64,000 bases of DNA, from NCBI GenBank assembly GCA_002305925.1, contig DBRL01000014.1:75772-139771 (forward strand), in the 5' to 3' direction. Below the pieces are notes generated by a model that saw only the letters and a program-made list of their open reading frames with translations, did no database searches and was not told where the DNA came from. The stretch is from Candidatus Peregrinibacteria bacterium UBA1369 (GTDB lineage Bacteria; Patescibacteriota; Gracilibacteria; UBA1369). Every line of letters begins with the position of its first letter. The stretch's first letter is position 1. Below, piece by piece: positions 1 through 7,662 of this stretch. Made by a program: the position numbers and the translations under genes.

Positions 1-356
1 GTCAGATCCGCCGGTACAACAATAGATGCAAATTCTATTAAGATGGCGATGTTGGGTGAGGCCATGAATTTGGCCCCTTCCTACGCTCGGGCAACCGCCT
101 AGAGCTAGCCGATATCCCCGGACCACAAACTCCGGGGTCGCAAGCCGACTGACTCCGCTGGGTCGGGCCTTGTGTCATTAGCGGGACGTCACCGGACGGT
201 TTGGAGTTTTGAGACCGGCTGGCGTTACACCAAAACCAGGCGAAAGGAGCTTTTGGTCGCGTCCTTATTCCTTTGGCCCAAACAGACGTGACTATGATTG
301 TAGATGTTTGTACCAGTCGTTCGTGGACCCGGGTTCGACTCCCGGCATCTCCACCA
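1..356 (+). ncRNA. ssrA: tmRNA (ssrA), 3' part, cut by the window edge
   Basis: Transfer-messenger RNA, which rescues stalled ribosomes by acting first as alanyl-tRNA and then as mRNA for a degradation tag. The 3' end (about 322-356) has the tRNA-like T-arm (GGGTTCGACTCCC), an acceptor strand GCATCTCC and encoded ACCA. Several pseudoknot-like hairpins fill 110-300. A plausible tag reading frame runs from GCA at 29 to TAG at 101-103 and would encode a 24-residue peptide starting ANS and ending YARATA; this frame choice is inferred. The 5' acceptor strand lies before the window. ORFs on either strand here are shadows. It is followed closely by tRNA-Ala. Confidence 0.85.
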
Positions 357-416
357 AAAATCCATCCTGCATTTGCCAGCGGCAAACGGATCGTGCTATG
401 AATCATGTGGTCAAAT

Positions 417-493
417 GGGGCTGTAGCTCAGTTGGCTAGAGCGCTACATTCGCATTGTAGAGGTCGGGAGTTCGACTCTCCTCAGCTCCACCA
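417..493 (+). tRNA. tRNA-Ala (anticodon CGC)
   Basis: A full cloverleaf can be drawn: acceptor GGGGCTG pairing with CAGCTCC, a D-arm, an anticodon stem CTACA/TGTAG with loop TTCGCAT (anticodon CGC, alanine codon GCG), a T-arm with TTCGACT, discriminator A and encoded CCA (491-493). It is transcribed rightward, opposite to the integrase gene that ends inside it. It is the probable attachment gene of the prophage: the intact tRNA lies at the left junction. Confidence 0.95.
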
Positions 494-2073
494 TAAAGAA
501 CTTCTCCCGATTTGGAGGAGTTTTTTAATTTTCCAGATATCACTTTATCCGCTGTAGGAAAGGCTTTTTTGATGGGGTCACCACCATTTGGTTCGTGGTT
601 CAAGAGCAGTTTTTGACCTTGAATCAAATAATTCGCAGCTTTCAGTTTTTCTATCGCAGGAATGGCTTGAATTAGGGCAAATTGACCTTTTAGCTCGCGG
701 TTCGAACTTAAAACATTCAAAACCTTTCTTTTGACCAAAGGATTCAATTCTCGGTAGCGATAAGGAAGGAAATCGAAGATTTGGATCAGCTCTAAAGTGA
801 GCGCCCAAAGAACATCCTCCTTCATATCCTCCTTTTCGCCGATTTGAGCGCGCAACGTGTGACGTTGATCAATAAGCTCGTTCTTGCGAGCAAGCCCCTC
901 CTCCGAAGTGAAATAGCCGTCCAGAACAGCCTTGTTGAGTTTTTCAAGCTGTTGATCGATTTGATTGAGCTTCAAGTCCAAAGCCTTGCGTTTCGCCGCA
1001 TTGTCGACGCGGATATTCGATGAGAGGCGCTCGATGGCTTCCTTGGCGTAAGGAATAAACTCATCAGCCAGCTCATACTTAGCAAGAAACGCAACAATTT
1101 GGTCTTCAAGACGATCCTCACGGATTGTTTGGCGGCAATCAGGATTATGACATTCAAGATAAATATGAGTCTTGTGATAAGAAGAGACCATGTAACGACC
1201 GCACTCGCATTTAAACATCTTTGAGTAAGTGAAGTCGTGCTGCATTTTGTTTTTCTGGGTGCGACCGTCCAGAATCTCCTGAACCTGATCAAAAAGCTTC
1301 TTCGTGATAAGAGGCTCGTGATTACCCTCGTAGAATAGTGGCTCATCAGAACCCTTCTTTCTCCACATCATCAGGCCGTGATAAAACGGATTTCTGAGCA
1401 TTTTATAAAACATGCTTTTGCGGATCGGATTACCACTTCCATTAGTCATGCCGCGTTTTCGCATGTACTCACAAAGCGTCATGGCCGAATAATTGCCAGA
1501 CGCGAACAATTTGAAACTTTCCTTCACAAACGGGGCGACTTTCGGGTCGACCTGTTTCTTTTTATGATCGTCATCGACACCCTTGATGCCACTGCGGTAA
1601 CCAATTGGCGGCGGCGCTGGGAAATAACCCTTCAAGAGAACTTCCTCCATCTTGGTGCTCACCTCTTCCGAGAGGTTTTCTGAGTACCAGACGGCCATGT
1701 TACAAAAATTGCGGAATGCCAAACGGCCAGCCGCGCGACTAGTATCGAATTCACCCTCAATAACGACCATTTTCTTTTTATGCTGAGTGACCAGCTGGTC
1801 GAGCAAAGCAAAATCTGCGACGTTACGGGAACTGCGATCTAATTTATGAAAAACAACCCCTTCGATTTCAGGGGATGTTAAACGTTGCAACATTTTGTGA
1901 AACTCCGTGCGCTTTCCCTTGAAGCCAGACTTGGCTTCGGAAAACCAATCGACTATTTCAAACTCCTTGCGCTGAGCGTACTCAGTGATGATGCGTTTTT
2001 GAGCAGGCAGCGAATTGTCCATGTCGGCCTGCGCTTTTGTTGATACACGGCAATAAGCTACATACTTTTTCAT
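436..2073 (-). CDS. large serine recombinase (phage integrase)
   Basis: Site-specific recombinase that would integrate and excise the prophage through a phosphoserine intermediate. The N-terminal resolvase domain (about 3-150) contains YCRVSTKAQ with catalytic Ser11. A recombinase domain (about 165-265) follows, then a zinc-ribbon-like CECG...CHNPDC segment (about 288-313) and a coiled-coil-rich region (about 350-425). The length of 545 residues suits the large serine recombinase family. The final 18 residues are antisense to the tRNA-Ala gene and the TAG stop lies in its D-arm, so the C-terminal tail may differ in the free phage. It begins 5 bp after the repressor gene on the same strand, forming a lysogeny operon. 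Confidence 0.93.
   Translation of the reverse strand: MKKYVAYCRVSTKAQADMDNSLPAQKRIITEYAQRKEFEIVDWFSEAKSGFKGKRTEFHKMLQRLTSPEIEGVVFHKLDRSSRNVADFALLDQLVTQHKKKMVVIEGEFDTSRAAGRLAFRNFCNMAVWYSENLSEEVSTKMEEVLLKGYFPAPPPIGYRSGIKGVDDDHKKKQVDPKVAPFVKESFKLFASGNYSAMTLCEYMRKRGMTNGSGNPIRKSMFYKMLRNPFYHGLMMWRKKGSDEPLFYEGNHEPLITKKLFDQVQEILDGRTQKNKMQHDFTYSKMFKCECGRYMVSSYHKTHIYLECHNPDCRQTIREDRLEDQIVAFLAKYELADEFIPYAKEAIERLSSNIRVDNAAKRKALDLKLNQIDQQLEKLNKAVLDGYFTSEEGLARKNELIDQRHTLRAQIGEKEDMKEDVLWALTLELIQIFDFLPYRYRELNPLVKRKVLNVLSSNRELKGQFALIQAIPAIEKLKAANYLIQGQKLLLNHEPNGGDPIKKAFPTADKVISGKLKNSSKSGEVLYGGAEESRTPDLYNANVAL
499..527 (+). terminator. intrinsic terminator of tRNA-Ala
   Basis: Nine-base-pair stem AACTTCTCC / GGAGGAGTT (one wobble pair) with a six-base loop, followed by a T-run. 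It begins five bases after the tRNA CCA. The same bases encode part of the integrase C-terminal tail on the other strand. Confidence 0.8.
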
Positions 2074-2078
2074 AGGCT

Positions 2079-2627
2079 TTATTCTGATTTAGAAGGTGGC
2101 AACTTTTTCTTACCCTTTGAAGAATCCTCGTCTTCATCGTATTTCTTGCCCTTATTGATAACCGAGTACAACTCAAGGAGCTTTTCCTTTTCGTCCTTTT
2201 CAAGCTCAAGGATTCGGAGAATCATTTCGCGCTCCTCTTTGTCTTTTTGCATGATTTCCTCGATCAGACGCTTCGTATCGGGATTTACCACGATGTGGTT
2301 CTGGTGACCATTGACGACTACGTTGGAATCACCACCGCCCGCCAAAATCCCGCTGGCCTGAATAAGAGAGGAAAGCTCGTCGAACTTCTTTGCCTTCTCG
2401 GCGTACTCGGTCAATTCAGGATTGTCTTCGCCGAAAAAATAAGAAAGGGGCTTTTTGAGAGCCTTGGAAATATCGGGCACGTATTTCTCAGGATTCTTAA
2501 TAAAACCGCTTTCGACCTTTTGGATTGTGTTGGAAACCGCACCGATCTTGCGAGAGAGCTCCATCTGGGACATCCCAGCCTCCTCTCGCGCCCGAATAAT
2601 ACGATTAACGATGGCTTTTGAAGACAT
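2079..2627 (-). CDS. XRE-family repressor (CI-like)
   Basis: Probable lysogeny repressor. An N-terminal helix-turn-helix of the XRE/Cro-CI class spans about residues 8-60 (REEAGMSQMELSRKIG... TIQKVESG). The middle is short and the C-terminus (about 120-182) is a charged helical, Lys-rich tail without the LexA-like Ser/Lys protease signature, so induction would not follow the classic RecA-cleavage route; that is an inference from absence. It lies 5 bp upstream of the integrase and divergent from the early genes, with repeated TRTTCC-type boxes in the intergenic region as candidate operators. Confidence 0.8.
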   Translation of the reverse strand: MSSKAIVNRIIRAREEAGMSQMELSRKIGAVSNTIQKVESGFIKNPEKYVPDISKALKKPLSYFFGEDNPELTEYAEKAKKFDELSSLIQASGILAGGGDSNVVVNGHQNHIVVNPDTKRLIEEIMQKDKEEREMILRILELEKDEKEKLLELYSVINKGKKYDEDEDSSKGKKKLPPSKSE

Positions 2628-2639
2628 GTGATTAGAAGT

Positions 2640-2870
2640 TAAAAATTAATGATAATTGCGGGACTGTTCCCGTTCTGTATTGAAGTATAGGAAATATCGG
2701 AATAATAGTCAAGACTAATAACTGAATCTTATCCACAAACCATACCGAATTTTCTTGACAATCTATTCCAAAAGAGTATGATGAATAGTGAAGGAACGGG
2801 ATTGTGGCTTAAATACTATATATTTTTTACCCGCAACTGTTCCGAAATAGAATAACTAACTTGTAAGAAA
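2640..2870. promoter_or_regulatory. divergent control region with early promoter and operator-like boxes
   Basis: A good sigma-70-type promoter faces right: TTGACA at 2755-2760, a 16-bp spacer and TATGAT at 2777-2782. Repeated boxes of the form TRTTCC(g/a/c) occur on both strands, including GTTCCCGTTC near 2666, ATTCCGATATTTC (reverse strand near 2687-2700), ATTCCAAAAG between the -35 and -10 elements, GGAACGGGA near 2794 and GTTCCGAAAT near 2839. The box between -35 and -10 would let a repressor block the early promoter. Binding is inferred, not shown. Confidence 0.55.
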
Positions 2871-3101
2871 ATGGGTAGACCCTACGCTACAACCGCAGAA
2901 ACAAGACAAAAAATGTGGGCGCTTTGGCTCAAGGGCTACACGTTTATTGAGATTGCTCGCCAATTTAAAACTTACCGTCAAAAGACAAGGTCGATTGTCC
3001 TTGCCTTCGATCCTACGTTTGAACAATTCAAACAACACGACGAAAACCGTCGGATCAGGCAAATGGCGGAGAAGCTTTCTCCTAACAGTCTAACTCCATG
3101 A
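2871..3101 (+). CDS. small helix-turn-helix protein, first early gene
   Basis: A 76-residue basic protein with a probable helix-turn-helix at about 12-45 (TRQKMWALWLKGYTFIEIARQF), like small transposase/resolvase-type HTH proteins. As the first gene of the rightward transcript, downstream of the early promoter, it sits where Cro or an early activator is usually found. No family name can be given with confidence. It ends in TGA 3 bp before the next start codon. Confidence 0.6.
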   Translation: MGRPYATTAETRQKMWALWLKGYTFIEIARQFKTYRQKTRSIVLAFDPTFEQFKQHDENRRIRQMAEKLSPNSLTP

Positions 3102-3104
3102 GGT

Positions 3105-3284
3105 ATGTCCAATACAACACAGCAAAAATGGACTCCTCAAGAAGAGGAGATTATCGGGTTCTTCATGGAGTTAATACCAGTGCTTCAGGAAGTAAAGGCG
3201 GACTTAGAGTCGAAAGGCCTCCTTAACAAAAATTTATGCGTGAGTGGCGGAGTCTCGTCTGCTCCGCAACCCACTAATTCTTAA
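3105..3284 (+). CDS. small hypothetical early protein
   Basis: A 59-residue frame from ATG 3105 to TAA 3282-3284, starting MSNTTQQKWTPQEEEI and ending PTNS. It is acidic and probably helical, with no recognised domain. It is held tightly between neighbours (3 bp after the HTH gene and 4 bp before the next ATG), which is the main support for it being a gene. Its function is unknown. Confidence 0.5.
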   Translation: MSNTTQQKWTPQEEEIIGFFMELIPVLQEVKADLESKGLLNKNLCVSGGVSSAPQPTNS

Positions 3285-3288
3285 CCCT

Positions 3289-3627
3289 ATGCAAATACAA
3301 GTTTTCTCAGACGAGTGGTGGTTCCAGCTAACCTTCATGCTCATCTTTATCAGCGGATTCGCCCTTACGCTCTGCATCATGGAACTCGCGGTCTGCATAT
3401 GGGCTGAGCTCCGAGGCAAGCAGACGGATCTGCCAACACAAGAAAGCGTGCACCGATTCTTCCTGAGGATCAGGCGCATACGGGCAAGACGAAAATTCAG
3501 GAATCAATCAATTAATCACTTTAATCACAAGCCTTATGACAAAAGCATTAGCCATATCGGCACAAGACGCGGCAGCAATCTGGCAAGAACAGACCAAGCT
3601 CGCCGAGGTCAAAAAAATCTACGGTAA
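3289..3627 (+). CDS. small membrane protein, long overlap with bet
   Basis: A frame of 112 residues from ATG 3289, with one or two hydrophobic stretches (about 8-40, FQLTFMLIFISGFALTL...) followed by an Arg-rich tail. The start lies 4 bp after the preceding stop. The last 92 bp overlap the start of bet in another frame, which is unusual; the true product may be only the N-terminal membrane part. A role such as superinfection exclusion is possible, but nothing in the sequence proves it. Confidence 0.4.
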   Translation: MQIQVFSDEWWFQLTFMLIFISGFALTLCIMELAVCIWAELRGKQTDLPTQESVHRFFLRIRRIRARRKFRNQSINHFNHKPYDKSISHIGTRRGSNLARTDQARRGQKNLR

Positions 3628-4456
3628 AGACCTGACGGACTCGGAATTCTCAATCCTCGTCCAGATCGGGCAAGCTACACACCTAAATCCATTCTTGCGG
3701 GAAATCTGGGCGGTGAAATACGGAACTAACCCAGCGCAAATCTTTATCGGACGCGACGGCTACCGCAAAGCAGCCCAAGCGAATCCAGACTACGACTACC
3801 ACTTGGTGGACGCGGTCTACCAAAACGACGACTTCAAGATCGAAGACGGCGAGGTTCGCCATACCTATTCGGGAAAGGATCGCGGAGCGCTGGTTGGAGC
3901 CTACTGCGTGGTCAAGCGCAAAAGCTCGACCAAAACCATGTTCAACTTCGTCGATCTGAAGGAATACACAACTGGCAAAAGCCTCTGGATCGGCAAGCCC
4001 GCGACCATGATCAAGAAGGTCGCCGAAGCACAGGGTCTTCGCATGGCCTTCCAATCACTCTTCGCTGGAACTTATGACGAAACCGAAGCATGGGAAGAAC
4101 CAGCAAAGCCATTGCCTCAACCAAAAGAAGAAAAACGCATTCAGCCTAAGACTGGCGAAGCACTCTTCGCGGCATGGAATGAACTCTGGGATTTGTACAT
4201 GGAGAAATATGCAGGCGAGCGCACAGAGACGGGCGAACTGAAATTCTCTCCCGAGAAATCCGAGGCCACCCGCAAGATGACCTTCCTCAAAAACTACAAC
4301 AAGGAAAGCTCTACCGAACTCACCGAAAAGGAAGCCAAGGACTTCATCAAGCGCTGCGAAGAAAAAATCGCGGAACTAAAGAAACTTCCCGAACCGACTA
4401 AAGCGCAGGAAGTTTCCGTGAAGCAGATGAAGAAATCACCTGCCTTAGCAGGATAG
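3536..4456 (+). CDS. bet: phage recombinase of the Bet/RecT group
   Basis: Single-strand annealing recombinase that pairs complementary DNA ends during phage replication. The residue pattern from about 35 to 180 is typical of the Bet branch (LTDSEFSILVQIGQATHLNPFLREIWAVKYG, FIGRDGYRKAA, then GKPATMIKKVAEAQGLRMAF). The length of 306 residues is normal. The C-terminal third is charged and variable. A RecB-like nuclease lies three genes downstream, giving the exonuclease-annealase pair seen in Red and RecET systems. Confidence 0.88.
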   Translation: MTKALAISAQDAAAIWQEQTKLAEVKKIYGKDLTDSEFSILVQIGQATHLNPFLREIWAVKYGTNPAQIFIGRDGYRKAAQANPDYDYHLVDAVYQNDDFKIEDGEVRHTYSGKDRGALVGAYCVVKRKSSTKTMFNFVDLKEYTTGKSLWIGKPATMIKKVAEAQGLRMAFQSLFAGTYDETEAWEEPAKPLPQPKEEKRIQPKTGEALFAAWNELWDLYMEKYAGERTETGELKFSPEKSEATRKMTFLKNYNKESSTELTEKEAKDFIKRCEEKIAELKKLPEPTKAQEVSVKQMKKSPALAG

Positions 4457-4477
4457 CAATAATTAACGAATCCTACT

Positions 4478-4897
4478 ATGAAAAAACTTCACATTCGCCC
4501 AGTCGAGGCGAGCAACAACGGCAAAAAAGAACGTTGGTGGGCTGTCCAAGAAAAGGACGGAAACGGCAATTTTGTGACGCTCACGAACGGAATATTCTCG
4601 CACGCATATCCTCGGCGCGAGATGGCGGTGGAAGCCCGCGAGATGCTTCTCAAAAAAGCGGAAAAGCAACCGCGAAGTGTCTTCACTCACCGCTATTACG
4701 AGGAAGAAGATTACAGCTACTTGAGCCAAAAGGGATACTCCGACGAAGAGATCGTTGAAATATTCAATCGCGATATCAAACACGACATCGTCTCAAACCT
4801 GCTTTGGCTGGAAGTAAACGAACCTGAGGTGGCGAAAGACGTGCTCGCCGAGTACGAGCGCCTCAGAACAAACAATCCTTATAAATCTAACTCTTAA
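4478..4897 (+). CDS. hypothetical protein in the recombination module
   Basis: A 139-residue, mostly charged protein with no recognised domain. The first 60 residues resemble a small beta-rich fold (KKLHIRPVEASNNGKKERWWAVQ); the rest is helical and acidic. It lies 21 bp after bet and 4 bp before metK, so it is probably co-transcribed. Function unknown. Confidence 0.7.
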   Translation: MKKLHIRPVEASNNGKKERWWAVQEKDGNGNFVTLTNGIFSHAYPRREMAVEAREMLLKKAEKQPRSVFTHRYYEEEDYSYLSQKGYSDEEIVEIFNRDIKHDIVSNLLWLEVNEPEVAKDVLAEYERLRTNNPYKSNS

Positions 4898-4901
4898 AAC
4901 T

Positions 4902-5864
4902 ATGCAACGAACCGCTGAAAGCGTTAGCCCAATGCATCCCGACAAAATGTGCGACAGAATATCGGACGCGATTCTTGACGCCTATCTCAAGGAAGACAGG
5001 AACTCGCGCTGCGCCATTGAAGTCATGGGCGGACACGAACTCATCCAAGTGATGGGCGAAGTCACATCAACCGCAAAACCAAATATCCGAGAAATCGTCC
5101 GCAGGATCGCTGGCAACCTCGAATGCAATATTCACCTTGTCACGCAATCTCCTGAAATAGCAAAAGGCGTCGACGAGGGCGGAGCTGGCGACCAAGGAAT
5201 CATGGTCGGCTACGCCTGCAATGAAAATGAAGCGCTTATCCCGCAAGAACAATATCTCGCGCGAAGCCTTTGCAAGCACCTGTACGAACTGCACCCAGAC
5301 GACGGCAAAACCCAGATCACCTTAGCTGATGATGGCAAAGTCGCGGTGGTCATAGCATCTTGGCGCAATATCACTTCGGCTAAGCTCTACAAGGAAATCA
5401 TGCTCTGGGTGGAAAAAGAAAAAATCACTTTCGTGAAGAACGCGCAGATCACGATGAATTCAGCTGGCGACTGGGAGAAAGGAGGCTTTGAAGCCGATAC
5501 TGGGCTAACAGGCCGAAAGATCGTAGTCGATGCCTATGGAAGCCGCGTGCCAGTTGGCGGCGGAGCCTTCTCGGGCAAAGACGCCACAAAGGTCGACCGT
5601 TCAGGAGCTTATAAAGCCAGACAGGAAGCTGTAAGGCTCCTCAAGGAAAGGAGCGCCAAAGAAGTAACCGTGTTCGTCGCCTACGCGATTGGACAGGAAA
5701 AACCAGTGCAAGCGACCGCGATTATCGACGGTAAAGAGGAAGAGCTCGACTTAGAGCGATTCACACCGCAAGCGATCATCGAGGTTCTTGAGCTTAATCA
5801 GCCCATCTATGAGCAAACCGCCGAATGGGGTCATTTCGGCAACGGCTTTAGGTGGGATTATTAA
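4902..5864 (+). CDS. metK: S-adenosylmethionine synthetase, phage-encoded
   Basis: Makes S-adenosylmethionine from methionine and ATP. The family signatures are all visible: ESVSPMHPDK (His12, Asp14, Lys15), GAGDQGIMVGYA (94-105), DDGKTQ (133-138, equivalent of the Asp-x-Lys-Ser-Gln segment), TGLTGRKI (200-207) and the phosphate loop GGGAFSGKD (219-227), followed by VDRSGAY. The end HFG-GF-WD also matches. At 320 residues it is about 60 shorter than the common bacterial enzyme, the difference being in loops and the C-terminus, not in catalytic residues. It sits between bet and the nuclease gene, far from host metabolism genes. A phage methyltransferase at 9085-10341 is the obvious SAM consumer. 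Confidence 0.93.
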   Translation: MQRTAESVSPMHPDKMCDRISDAILDAYLKEDRNSRCAIEVMGGHELIQVMGEVTSTAKPNIREIVRRIAGNLECNIHLVTQSPEIAKGVDEGGAGDQGIMVGYACNENEALIPQEQYLARSLCKHLYELHPDDGKTQITLADDGKVAVVIASWRNITSAKLYKEIMLWVEKEKITFVKNAQITMNSAGDWEKGGFEADTGLTGRKIVVDAYGSRVPVGGGAFSGKDATKVDRSGAYKARQEAVRLLKERSAKEVTVFVAYAIGQEKPVQATAIIDGKEEELDLERFTPQAIIEVLELNQPIYEQTAEWGHFGNGFRWDY

Positions 5865-5883
5865 TTTTTTACCAATCTTAACG

Positions 5884-6843
5884 ATGAAAAATATGAAAAC
5901 TTTAATCACTAAAACGCAGCTCGCGAACTTCCCAGTACCGTATCTGTCGATGTCCGCGATCCGTACCTATCTCACCGATAGGCAGTCGTTCTTCAGACGC
6001 TACGTGCGCCTTGAATTCGACGAAAAAGAAAGTCCTGCACTGCTGGAAGGTAAAGCGCTGCATGCCATTATCGAAGCGTATTGGAAATCCGTACAGTCAG
6101 GAACGCTTAACTTTGCTTGGGAAGACGCGACATTCCTTGCCTTAACCGAATTTGGAAATAAGGATACCGCTGGAGCTATCGACTGGGGAAAGACAGGAAG
6201 TTTTGAGAAATCTGCCGCAAGCGTGAAGCAAGCAGTGGAGTTTTACCGAGCTGCTCTCCCTGCCTACGAAGAGATTGTGGCCGTGGAAAAGAAATTCGTC
6301 TCAGACTTTGAAGACCTCGACGGCAAAAGTATGCCGATAGCTCTGAAAGGATTCTGCGACCTAATCGTGAAGGACGGCGAGGACTATATCATAGTCGATC
6401 ATAAAATGGTGACCGTAGTGAAAGAACAAAGCGAACTTGCTCCAGCTTTCGAGATGCAAGCAGCAGCCTACTGGTTCTTGATCCGAAAGGAATTCGGAGT
6501 GAACCCGAAACGAATGGTCTTCGACCAGATCAAGAAAACGAAATGTCGAGACGGATCGCCGCAAATCGTGCCTTATGTGGTCGAATACACGCCGATGATC
6601 CTGCAGCGCTTCCTCGAGATTTATAGCCGCGTGGTGCGCGAACTCGCAGGTCAACCGCTCATCGATGAAGAGACGGGCATCGTGCAATTCCTGCCAAACC
6701 CCTTCGCTTCATTCGGCTGGGAGGAATCTTGGCAGGACTTCTGCGAAGAGGTCGATACGCAGAGGAAATGGACGCTCGGAGAAATCAAGACGATCCAGCA
6801 AAACCGCTACTCGGACAAAGGAGTGGAGGCTTTGGATATCTAG
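5884..6843 (+). CDS. PD-(D/E)XK nuclease, RecB/Cas4-like exonuclease
   Basis: Likely 5'-3' exonuclease partner of Bet. Near the N-terminus, residues YLSMSAIRTYL followed by an LLEGKALHAIIEAYW segment are typical of RecB-family nucleases of phages; the catalytic core is GFCDLIVKDGEDYIIVDHKM (about 155-180, Asp and Asp-x-Lys), with a later QAAAYWFLIRK segment matching the Q-x-x-x-Y motif. The start at ATG 5884 is preferred over an upstream in-frame start that would overlap metK. 319 residues. Confidence 0.85.
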   Translation: MKNMKTLITKTQLANFPVPYLSMSAIRTYLTDRQSFFRRYVRLEFDEKESPALLEGKALHAIIEAYWKSVQSGTLNFAWEDATFLALTEFGNKDTAGAIDWGKTGSFEKSAASVKQAVEFYRAALPAYEEIVAVEKKFVSDFEDLDGKSMPIALKGFCDLIVKDGEDYIIVDHKMVTVVKEQSELAPAFEMQAAAYWFLIRKEFGVNPKRMVFDQIKKTKCRDGSPQIVPYVVEYTPMILQRFLEIYSRVVRELAGQPLIDEETGIVQFLPNPFASFGWEESWQDFCEEVDTQRKWTLGEIKTIQQNRYSDKGVEALDI

Positions 6844-6864
6844 CAATTATCAATATGTAAAACT

Positions 6865-7662
6865 ATGGCGAGACCAGAAAAGAACACAGTCGATTATTTT
6901 CCTCACTATGTGAACAGCGGTAAAACGCTGTTTACGGTTGAGCAGCGTTTTGGCAACGACGGCTATGCTTTTCTGTTCAAAATTTTGGAAATTCTCGGCA
7001 AAAGCGAAAACCATTTTATTGACTGCAGAAACCCCGCTGACTTCGAGTATCTGATTTCAATAACAAAGTTAAACAAGGAAAAGGCCGAGGAAATCATGGC
7101 ACTCTTAACCCTCCTCGGAACCTTTGATGCAGATTTATGGGGGCATCGGATTATTTACAGCGAGAACTTCGTCAAAAACCTGCAAGGCGTTTACGAGAGA
7201 CGAAAAAGAAAAACGCTGACGAAACAGGATTTATGTAAACAATTATCCGTTAAATGCAAACAGAAACCCGCCTCAAAAACATTACCGTCCGCCGAAACAC
7301 CACAAAGTAAAGTAAAGGAGAGTAAAGAAAAGAAAAGTATAGGAGAGGAAGTAGAGAGTGCAGAAATTTCTGGCGAAATTTCTCCCGCCCAAAAGGCACG
7401 CGAATTTTTCAAAAAAATTGAGCAGGAAAACTTGGATGAAAACGACGAGCGGAAAAAATTTTACAACTATTGGACTGAGAAAAATAAATCGGGCACAAAG
7501 CAACGCTGGGAGCTCGAAAGAACATTCGACGTCGATCGGCGACTGGCCACATGGTTCAGAAATGCCGAGCAATTTAATTCACAAAAGTATGGAAAAAATC
7601 AGCGAAATCATCAAGGAAACGGGCACGTTTCCACCGAAGGACGCGCCGACTTGGTCGTGTAG
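6865..7662 (+). CDS. replication initiator-like protein (DUF4373 / Lin1244-Lin1753 N-terminal domain)
   Basis: The N-terminus (MARPEKNTVDYFPHYV... about 1-115) matches the domain found at the start of many phage DnaD-type replication proteins. A basic linker and an acidic segment (about 150-190) follow, then a C-terminal part (FYNYWTEKNKSGTKQRWE...WFRNAEQF) like the DnaD-tail found in helicase-loading proteins. It overlaps the start of the ATPase gene by 74 bp, a usual pairing of initiator and loader. Confidence 0.75.
   Translation: MARPEKNTVDYFPHYVNSGKTLFTVEQRFGNDGYAFLFKILEILGKSENHFIDCRNPADFEYLISITKLNKEKAEEIMALLTLLGTFDADLWGHRIIYSENFVKNLQGVYERRKRKTLTKQDLCKQLSVKCKQKPASKTLPSAETPQSKVKESKEKKSIGEEVESAEISGEISPAQKAREFFKKIEQENLDENDERKKFYNYWTEKNKSGTKQRWELERTFDVDRRLATWFRNAEQFNSQKYGKNQRNHQGNGHVSTEGRADLVV

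Noticed and set aside
38..406. 122-residue minus-strand ORF, and a 76-residue plus-strand ORF at 209-439
   Set aside because: Both lie over tmRNA and tRNA; the protein contains the SRTRVH-type antisense tRNA peptide. Shadows of RNA genes.
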